Source: Haloferacaceae archaeon PL-Br10_E2g29
Lineage (GTDB): Archaea > Halobacteriota > Halobacteria > Halobacteriales > Haloferacaceae
Direction of reading: 5' to 3'
Length of the DNA: 11,045 bases
NCBI GenBank assembly: GCA_001563965.1
Contig: LKMS01000037.1
Span: forward strand, 1 to 11,045
Shown here: piece by piece, positions 6,061-11,045 of the stretch
How positions within the stretch are numbered: the first letter of the stretch is position 1
Layout of the letters: every line of letters starts with the position of its first letter
Program-made: the position numbers and the translations under genes
Notes under the pieces: model-generated
Told to the model about the DNA's origin: nothing
The model's input: the letters and a program-made list of their open reading frames with translations, nothing else
The model's database searches: none

Positions 6061-7809
6061 TTACGGATACGGATGATACTCGCGGTCGAGTTGCGGCTCG
6101 AATCCCATCGAGCGCGGCACTTCGCGAGCACGACGCCCGAAGAACGGGTCGCCGGTAAACAGCGGCTGGGCGGACGGGATGACCACGCGGACGGCCTCGA
6201 ATCCGAGTCCCTCGACATCGGACGGCGTGAGTCGGGCGGTGTATGCCGACAGATCGGCCGCCGACAGCCGTTCACAAACCGTACTGAGTTCTGTTTCGCC
6301 CGAGACGTCCGGTGCTCCCAACGCGTCGGCGCGAACGTGACTGGCAGGCTCGACAAACCGTTTGGCCGTCGGCGGAAACGACGCATACTGGGCGATTGCG
6401 CCACCCTGTTTGTCCGCCTGCTCGGGCCCCATCGCCCGGAGTTCCATCCAGTTTTGCAGCGCCTCTGCGAGTGCAGACTGTGCCGCCGCGGTTGGATCGA
6501 GATTTGCCGCCGAGCCGACCGCAAACCGTGGCCAGTCGCCCTCGCGGTGAACCGCGGCGGCAACAACGGGGATGTCGACGTCCTGGGTGACCAACAGCGT
6601 CGTCACCGACAGCGACTCCGCGCCAGCGCGTTTCGTGAGTTCGTCAAGCGCGTCGTCGACAGCGAGGCCCAGTGGCTCGAACGTCGAGTACCACCCGAGC
6701 ATGGTCGCATCGCGCTCGATGACCTCGTACAGCCCCGAAAGCACCGCTTCGACCGTCGAGTTGCCGAGGCCGAGACCGGTCGTAATCGCCGGACGGTACC
6801 GGCGGTTCGGCGGCGGAAACAGAACGAACGCCGCCGGCAGCGACACGGGCTCACCGTCGGGCAGCGACCGCCCCTCGATCCACTGAATGCGATCGGTTGG
6901 ATCGGGCGTCGCAAAACTATCGGGACGAACGAACGCCCTCGGTGAGATGGCGGTTGCGTTGGTGTGTGTCGCCCCCGCGTCGAGGTCGGCTGCGCGGTAG
7001 ACGCCCGCGCTGTAGCGTTCGAGCGCCTCGCCGAGCGCTTTCATATACGAGCGATCCCAGTCGGGGTCGACTCCGGCGGCAAACTGGGCGGCTCGCACAT
7101 CACTAAATCCGGTCGTGTCGGCGGTTTCGGCGATGTAGTAGGGCACGGGAAACGACTCGCGCTCGCCGACCTGACTGATAAGTCCGAGCCGGTCGTCGAC
7201 GGCGCGTTCGGCCCGCGCGAGCGCGGTGTCGATAGCGACTGACTGATGAGCAAACGCAAACGATTCTTCAAACCGCTCACCGTCAGCACACTCGCAGGTC
7301 GGCACGGGATACAGCTGCCGGTCGGGGCCCGGAATCTCGGTGACACGGCCACCGTCGATTGAGCCGGCAAGCATCGAAACAAGCGCGTTACCGGCAATCG
7401 CGCCCGCGAGTCGAACGGCCGGGCGGCTCCCGGTTGGCGATTCCGATGACGACGCACTCGGCTGCGCTGCAACGCGTGTTTCCAGACAGCGGTAGCAGGC
7501 CGAATTCGGTTCGTACAGCGAGACGCCCGCATCGAGTTCAGTAAACGGGTGGCCGCCGAGTCCGCCGATTTCGACGGCGACCCACCGGCCGAACGTGCGG
7601 TTTGCCGCTCGAAACACACCGGCACCGGCGGGGGCGACGACCGCCCCAATCGCCGGGAGCGAGCCATCGTCGCCGTCGTCACTGGGTGTCGTCTTGGCCG
7701 AGAGCGCTGTCGCATCGAGCTGTCGAACCGAGAGGGCGATATCCGAACAGGCGGCGCTGAGTGCCGCCGCGGCGGGGCCGCTGCCGACGAGACCGAGTTC
7801 CATACCCAT
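6061..7809 (-). CDS. YcaO-type enzyme with N-terminal E1-like/cyclodehydratase docking domain
   Basis: A 582-residue fusion. The N-terminal half resembles the ThiF/E1-like region of azoline (TOMM) cyclodehydratases: glycine-rich GLVGSGPAAAAL at 6-17, then SACYRC (C105, C108) and TCEC (C172, C174), a probable zinc tetrad like the bacterial CxxC...CxxC pair. The YcaO domain follows from about 190. It has ATP/Mg-type acidic motifs KALGEALERYSAG (257-269) and GLYEVIERDA (359-368), and a later SALAEALQ (445-452). YcaO enzymes use ATP to activate a peptide amide for azoline, amidine or thioamide formation. The protein ends in HPYP, a short version of the proline-rich C-terminus typical of azoline-forming YcaOs. 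No precursor peptide, dehydrogenase or exporter is adjacent, so the substrate is unknown; it may be a protein. It lies 45 bp after tbsP on the same strand, probably co-transcribed. ATG at 7803 (MELGLV) is an alternative start. Confidence 0.85.
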   Translation of the reverse strand: MGMELGLVGSGPAAAALSAACSDIALSVRQLDATALSAKTTPSDDGDDGSLPAIGAVVAPAGAGVFRAANRTFGRWVAVEIGGLGGHPFTELDAGVSLYEPNSACYRCLETRVAAQPSASSSESPTGSRPAVRLAGAIAGNALVSMLAGSIDGGRVTEIPGPDRQLYPVPTCECADGERFEESFAFAHQSVAIDTALARAERAVDDRLGLISQVGERESFPVPYYIAETADTTGFSDVRAAQFAAGVDPDWDRSYMKALGEALERYSAGVYRAADLDAGATHTNATAISPRAFVRPDSFATPDPTDRIQWIEGRSLPDGEPVSLPAAFVLFPPPNRRYRPAITTGLGLGNSTVEAVLSGLYEVIERDATMLGWYSTFEPLGLAVDDALDELTKRAGAESLSVTTLLVTQDVDIPVVAAAVHREGDWPRFAVGSAANLDPTAAAQSALAEALQNWMELRAMGPEQADKQGGAIAQYASFPPTAKRFVEPASHVRADALGAPDVSGETELSTVCERLSAADLSAYTARLTPSDVEGLGFEAVRVVIPSAQPLFTGDPFFGRRAREVPRSMGFEPQLDREYHPYP

Positions 7810-7823
7810 TCTGCGAGTGGCGG

Positions 7824-7836
7824 GGGCAAAAAGCCC
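7824..7836 (-). terminator. GGGC-T5-GCCC hairpin between tbsP and the YcaO gene
   Basis: On the minus strand a perfect GGGC/GCCC stem encloses five T residues, 18 nt after the tbsP stop. It could be a weak tbsP terminator or attenuator. Alternatively the T-run, 27 nt before the alternative YcaO ATG at 7803, may act as a TATA-like element. The structure is seen; the function is open. Confidence 0.3.
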
Positions 7837-7854
7837 GACGGGACGCGAGGACAG

Positions 7855-8673
7855 TTAGATGAGCAGATCGGTGGTGACGCCGGCAAGTTCGGACGCCGGC
7901 GCGTCAGTCAGTTGCGAATCGCCGAGCTTGAGGCGAAGTCGGGGGCGACCCACATCGATGGGGACTTTTTCGGTCGCAATGAGGCCGCTGTCTTCGAGCT
8001 CGGTTTTGGTTCGCGAGAAGGTGGCTTTGCTGGCGATCCCAACATCTTCGCCCCACCGCGAAATGTCGTAGAGCAGTACGTTGTTTCGCGCCGCAACGAG
8101 CAACGAAATTCGCACCTCATCGAGGCGGTCGCCATTGCCGCGGTCACGCTCAACGGCAGCCAACACGGCATCGAAATCCGCGCGTATCGACTCGCCAATG
8201 TCGGCGGACAGGGTTTCGCGAACGGTCGACAGTGGTGGGGTTCGAAGCGTAAACCGTGGTGCGTCGTCCCAGTGGGTGCGGTACGTTTCGTGGGTGTGTG
8301 TCACAAACTGCTTGTCCGTGGCGGTTATTCCCGCAATCCGGTCGCCCACGTTGACGACCGCGATGACGGTCTGTTCGGTGCACAACAAGGAGTTGGTCGG
8401 CGCCATGGCAAGCGTACGCAACGAGAGCGTTCCCTCCTCGATGAGGTCGGCCGCGCGACTCGCAACGAGAAAGTCATCGAACGTGTCCTTGAGAACCGAG
8501 TCAGTCGCAAGCACGCTGAGTGCGGGCACATCGTCGTCGCTGTTGGTGGCAATCTCGATGAGTGCGGTGAGCGTAGACCGGGTCGGATCGATAACCTGTA
8601 GCTCGGATTCGGCTTCTGAGAGCGCACGCGTGACGATATTTGTCACGTCCATACCGAGTAAATTCGAGTTCAT
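7855..8673 (-). CDS. tbsP: Transcriptional regulator TbsP (DUF5821 family)
   Basis: A 272-residue haloarchaeal regulator. In Haloferax volcanii TbsP is reported to bind the gapII promoter and act together with TrmB in glucose-dependent control of gluconeogenesis. The N-terminal alpha/beta domain (about 1-180) starts with the family-typical MNSNLLG and includes LKDTFDDFLVASRAADLI (61-78). The C-terminal winged helix (about 184-252) reads LLVAARNNVLLYDISRWGEDVGIASKATFSRTKTELED and ends in a basic wing, DVGRPRLRLKLGD (240-252), a plausible DNA contact. No TM segment or metal motif is seen. Start at 8673 is supported by homology and an ATTATATAC box about 32 nt upstream; an in-frame ATG eight codons in (8652) is less likely. 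It is divergent from glyA across 150 bp and followed by the YcaO gene, which has no proven link to sugar control. Confidence 0.85.
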   Translation of the reverse strand: MNSNLLGMDVTNIVTRALSEAESELQVIDPTRSTLTALIEIATNSDDDVPALSVLATDSVLKDTFDDFLVASRAADLIEEGTLSLRTLAMAPTNSLLCTEQTVIAVVNVGDRIAGITATDKQFVTHTHETYRTHWDDAPRFTLRTPPLSTVRETLSADIGESIRADFDAVLAAVERDRGNGDRLDEVRISLLVAARNNVLLYDISRWGEDVGIASKATFSRTKTELEDSGLIATEKVPIDVGRPRLRLKLGDSQLTDAPASELAGVTTDLLI

Positions 8674-8700
8674 TGAGCATCTAGTATAATGTCGTATTTT

Positions 8701-8709
8701 GTATATAAT
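8701..8709 (-). promoter_or_regulatory. TATA box of tbsP
   Basis: The minus strand reads ATTATATAC, the best TATA-like match in the window. It is centred about 32 nt before the ATG, giving a leader of only a few nucleotides. The direct repeat at 8710-8722 abuts it on the BRE side. Confidence 0.55.
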
Positions 8710-8722
8710 AGTACCGCAGTAC
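8710..8722. repeat. AGTAC-CGC-AGTAC direct repeat abutting the tbsP TATA box
   Basis: Two identical 5-bp words are spaced by 3 bp; because GTAC is self-complementary, the element is also a GTAC-N4-GTAC inverted repeat. It touches the upstream edge of the tbsP TATA box, where BRE and many archaeal operators lie. It is a candidate operator, possibly for TbsP itself, but short enough to be chance. Confidence 0.35.
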
Positions 8723-8775
8723 GTGAATAAAAAATGGACGTCGTCGAGCGCCCATCAGTGCACACAAATACCCCT

Positions 8776-8808
8776 GTCAGGGCCAACAAACACACTTATT
8801 GGCCTGAC
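8776..8808. repeat. Inverted repeat flanking and overlapping the glyA TATA box
   Basis: GTCAGGGCCAA (8776-8786) and TTGGCCTGAC (8799-8808) are exact complements apart from one extra G in the left arm, separated by 12 nt. The right arm overlaps the TATA-like box of glyA. If transcription starts at the ATG the element is DNA-only, as expected of a repressor operator. The regulator is unknown. Confidence 0.5.
8795..8801 (+). promoter_or_regulatory. TATA-like box of glyA
   Basis: CTTATTG is centred about 26 nt before the ATG at 8824, the position expected for a leaderless transcript. It argues against the in-frame ATG at 8734. A second AT-rich run (AATAAAAAA, 8726-8734) lies too far upstream for the chosen start. 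Confidence 0.55.
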
Positions 8809-8823
8809 TACCCCGGTGTACGT

Positions 8824-10071
8824 ATGGAGTACGAGCAGGTTCGTGCGGTCGACCCGGACGTCGCAGCAGCCCTCGAAGGCGAGGACGTGCGACAGGAAGA
8901 AACGCTGGCAATGATTGCCAGTGAGAATCACGTCAGCAAAGCCGTTCTTGAAGCCCAAGGCAGCGCACTGACGAACAAGTACGCCGAAGGCTACCCGGGC
9001 AAGCGCTACTACGCCGGCTGTGAGTACGCCGACGACATCGAACAGCTCGCCATCGACCGTGCAAAAGAACTCTGGGGCGCCGAACACGTCAACGTTCAAC
9101 CGCATTCGGGCACCCAAGCTAACCAGTCAGTGTACTTTGCAACGCTTGAGCCAGGCGACAAGATTCTGTCGTTGGATCTGACCCACGGCGGCCACCTCAG
9201 CCACGGCCATCCGGCCAACTTCGTCGGCCAGTTTTACGACGTCGAGCAGTACGAGTGCGACCCCGACACGGGCTACATCGACTACGACGGCCTCGCTGAG
9301 ATGGCCGCCGAGTTCGAACCCGACATGATCGTCTCTGGGTACTCCGCGTACCCGCGCGAGGTCGAGTGGGAAACGATTCAGGACGTTGCCGACGACGTGG
9401 GGGCCTACCATCTCGCCGACATCGCCCACATCACGGGGCTCGTCGCCGCCGGCGTCCACCGCTCACCAGTCGGCGTCGCGGACTTCGTGACGGGATCGAC
9501 GCACAAGACGATCCGTGCCGGCCGCGGCGGCATCGTGATGACGAGCGAGGAACACGCCGACGACATTGACAACGCCGTCTTCCCCGGTGGGCAGGGCGGT
9601 CCGCTCATGCACAACATCGCCGGCAAGGCCGTTGGCTTCGGCGAGGCGCTCACCGACGAGTTCACCGAGTACGCCCAGCAGGTCGTCGACAACGCCGAAG
9701 TGCTTGCCGAAACGTTCGCCGACCACGGCTTCGAACTCGTTTCGGGCGGCACCGACACCCATCTCGTGTTGGTTGACCTCCGCCCATCACACCCCGACCT
9801 ACCAGGTGGCGACGCAGAAGACTCGCTGGCGGCCGCCAACATCATTCTCAACGGCAACACGGTTCCTGGCGAGACGCGCTCGCCGTTCAATCCGAGCGGG
9901 ATTCGCGCCGGCACGCCCGGCCTGACGACCCGTGGGTTCGACGCGGACGACATCGCCGAGGTTGGCGAGTTGATCTACCGTGTCGTCGACAATCACGACT
10001 CCGATGACGTGATCTACGAGGTTGGCGAGCGGGTCACCGAACTCTGTGCGGAGAACCCGTTGTACGAGTAA
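8824..10071 (+). CDS. glyA: Serine hydroxymethyltransferase
   Basis: A 415-residue PLP enzyme interconverting serine plus tetrahydrofolate with glycine plus 5,10-methylene-THF, cytosolic, feeding one-carbon units to FolD downstream. Full family length. Motifs in order: IASEN (31-35), NKYAEGYPGKRYYAG (51-65), the cofactor region PHSGTQAN (93-100), LSLDLTHGGHLSHG (115-128), LADIAHITGLVAAGVH with the PLP-nitrogen Asp, the Schiff-base lysine K228 in TGSTHKTIRAGRGG, and PSGIRAGTPGLTTRG near the C-terminus with the carboxylate-binding Arg. The start at 8824 matches haloarchaeal relatives (MxYEQVR) and has a TATA-like box at leaderless spacing; an in-frame ATG at 8734 would add 30 residues that run through the promoter. 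An inverted repeat over the TATA box suggests regulated initiation. folD follows 120 bp downstream on the same strand. Confidence 0.97.
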   Translation: MEYEQVRAVDPDVAAALEGEDVRQEETLAMIASENHVSKAVLEAQGSALTNKYAEGYPGKRYYAGCEYADDIEQLAIDRAKELWGAEHVNVQPHSGTQANQSVYFATLEPGDKILSLDLTHGGHLSHGHPANFVGQFYDVEQYECDPDTGYIDYDGLAEMAAEFEPDMIVSGYSAYPREVEWETIQDVADDVGAYHLADIAHITGLVAAGVHRSPVGVADFVTGSTHKTIRAGRGGIVMTSEEHADDIDNAVFPGGQGGPLMHNIAGKAVGFGEALTDEFTEYAQQVVDNAEVLAETFADHGFELVSGGTDTHLVLVDLRPSHPDLPGGDAEDSLAAANIILNGNTVPGETRSPFNPSGIRAGTPGLTTRGFDADDIAEVGELIYRVVDNHDSDDVIYEVGERVTELCAENPLYE

Positions 10072-10094
10072 GCAATCTCACCGAACATCGCCCG

Positions 10095-10100
10095 TTTTTT
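10095..10100 (+). terminator. T6 tract after glyA
   Basis: Six T residues lie 24 nt after the glyA stop. Archaeal transcription often ends at U-runs without a hairpin, so this may end or partly attenuate glyA transcription before folD. Confidence 0.4.
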
Positions 10101-10107
10101 AGCCGCA

Positions 10108-10139
10108 ACAAAACCTGAAACTCCGCGGAGAGGTTGTGT
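10108..10139 (+). promoter_or_regulatory. Strong stem-loop in the glyA-folD gap
   Basis: The outer arms are ACAAAACCT and AGGTTGTGT (8 of 9 pairs). Inside lie a GAAA bulge and the perfect palindrome CTCCGCGGAG. If transcribed from glyA it would form a long two-part hairpin beginning 7 nt after the T6 tract and ending 52 nt before folD. It could protect the glyA 3' end, tune folD expression, or work as a DNA operator for folD. Confidence 0.45.
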
Positions 10140-10191
10140 TTCATCTGCATCGATCCATGCTTTGAAGACCGTTCCCACCGGCAGTACAGCC

Positions 10192-11045
10192 ATGACTGAG
10201 ATCATCGACGGCACGGCCGTCGCGAGCGATATTCGAAGCGAGATCACCGGCTGTGTCGACACCCTACAAGCTGCGGGCGTCACACCCGGGCTCGCCACCG
10301 TACTCATGAGCGACGACGCAGCCAGCGAGACGTACGTCTCGATGAAACAACGCGACTGTGAGGAGGTCGGCATCAACGGAATTCATATTGAAATCGACCC
10401 CGACGCCCCTGCGTCGGAACTGTTCGATACCATCTCGGAGCTCAACAACGACCCCGAAGTCAACGGCATTCTCGTACAACTGCCGGTTCCAGACCATGTT
10501 GACAAAAGGCAAGTCATTCGGGCTATCGACCCTGCAAAAGATGTCGACGGCTTTCACCCCGAAAACGTCGGCCGACTCGTCGCGGGCGATGCCCGGTTCA
10601 AACCCTGTACGCCTCACGGCGTTCAGAAGCTCTTGGAGTACTACAACATCGAAACGGAAGGAAAAGATGCAGTCGTCGTCGGCCGTTCGGATATCGTCGG
10701 CAAGCCGATGGCAAACCTTCTGATTCAGAAGGCCCCGCTTGGCAACGCAACGACGACCGTCTGCCACTCGCGAACCGGTGATCTCGCCGCCGAAACCCGC
10801 GAGGCCGACATTGTCGTTGCCGCCGCAGGCGTCCCCGAGTTCATCGACGGCTCGATGATTGCCGAGGGGGCGACAGTCATCGACGTCGGCGTCAACCGCA
10901 TTGACACCGACACCGAAAAGGGGTACGCACTGGTCGGCGATGTCGACTACGAGAGTGCCGAGTCGGTTGCGGGCGCGATCACGCCAGTGCCCGGCGGCGT
11001 TGGTCCGATGACCCGTGCGATGTTGCTGTACAACACGGTCAAAGC
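10192..11045 (+). CDS. folD: Bifunctional methylene-THF dehydrogenase/methenyl-THF cyclohydrolase, C-terminus cut by window edge
   Basis: FolD oxidises 5,10-methylene-THF to methenyl-THF with NAD(P)+ and hydrolyses it to 10-formyl-THF, in the cytosol, using the product of GlyA. 284 residues are visible of a family that usually has about 285-300. Catalytic text is intact: TYVSMK with Y48 and K52, VQLPVPDHVD (95-104), KDVDGFHPEN with D119, CTPHG (139-143), the nucleotide-binding VVGRSDIVGKPMANLL (162-177), TTVCHSR, and ITPVPGGVGPMT near the edge. The start at 10192 matches the family; a weak TATA-like CTTTGAAG (10160-10167) lies 28 nt upstream, so a leaderless promoter of its own or read-through from glyA are both possible. 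There is no Shine-Dalgarno. Pairing with glyA fits haloarchaeal use of folate rather than methanopterin. The ORF reaches the right edge without a stop. Confidence 0.96.
   Translation, partial: MTEIIDGTAVASDIRSEITGCVDTLQAAGVTPGLATVLMSDDAASETYVSMKQRDCEEVGINGIHIEIDPDAPASELFDTISELNNDPEVNGILVQLPVPDHVDKRQVIRAIDPAKDVDGFHPENVGRLVAGDARFKPCTPHGVQKLLEYYNIETEGKDAVVVGRSDIVGKPMANLLIQKAPLGNATTTVCHSRTGDLAAETREADIVVAAAGVPEFIDGSMIAEGATVIDVGVNRIDTDTEKGYALVGDVDYESAESVAGAITPVPGGVGPMTRAMLLYNTVK

Noticed and set aside
5694..6566. 290-residue minus-strand ORF bridging the mscS-type and YcaO 3' ends
   Set aside because: Overlaps two well-supported genes in wrong frames and is Ser/Arg-rich; no recognisable domain.
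6058..6945. 295-residue plus-strand ORF, Arg/Gly-rich
   Set aside because: Lies opposite the YcaO gene whose motifs are intact; composition is basic and unlike haloarchaeal proteins.
7549..8601. 350-residue plus-strand ORF
   Set aside because: Antisense across both YcaO and tbsP, which have clear homologues.
8734..8823. 30-residue N-terminal extension of GlyA
   Set aside because: It runs through the TATA-like box and inverted repeat, and relatives start at the MEYEQVR position.

Overview
The window comes from a haloarchaeon (class Halobacteria). Every recognisable protein is acidic, with its closest recalled relatives in that class. The families include the haloarchaeal forms of RdfA, TrmB, TbsP (DUF5821) and the archaea-specific SMC-related proteins. 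Most starts look leaderless, with a TATA-like box about 24-32 nt upstream. The AT-rich promoter gaps and moderate GC fit a genus such as Halohasta or Halonotius, but I cannot fix the genus from the sequence.

Layout. (1) 1-2585, minus strand: rdfA followed by an SMC-related coiled-coil ATPase that runs off the left edge. This is the rdfA/SMC-like pair linked to rod shape in Haloferax. (2) 2691-3521, plus strand, divergent from rdfA: an unrecognised membrane protein with two TM segments and a C-terminal zinc-ribbon-like domain. (3) 3555-4604, minus: TrmB, the sugar-responsive regulator of glycolysis and gluconeogenesis, with a near-perfect TrmB site in its own promoter. (4) 4819-5982, plus: an MscS-type mechanosensitive channel with a repetitive acidic tail. 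(5) 8673-6061, minus: tbsP, then a YcaO enzyme carrying an N-terminal E1-like/cyclodehydratase-type domain, 45 bp apart and probably co-transcribed. (6) 8824 to the right edge, plus: glyA then folD (cut by the edge), two consecutive folate one-carbon enzymes.

How they fit together. glyA and folD make and interconvert methylene-THF. TrmB and TbsP are two transcription factors reported to act jointly on gapII, and so on gluconeogenesis and cell-shape phenotypes, in Haloferax volcanii; here they lie about 3.3 kb apart and close to rdfA. The clustering of shape genes with sugar regulators is the most suggestive context signal. The least understood parts are the orphan YcaO-E1 fusion (no precursor peptide seen), the CWPC/zinc-ribbon membrane protein, and several inverted or direct repeats at promoters (4704-4731, 8710-8722, 8776-8808) and between glyA and folD (10108-10139). 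I found no rRNA, tRNA, CRISPR array, insertion sequence or prophage gene. All gaps between genes are shorter than 300 bp.
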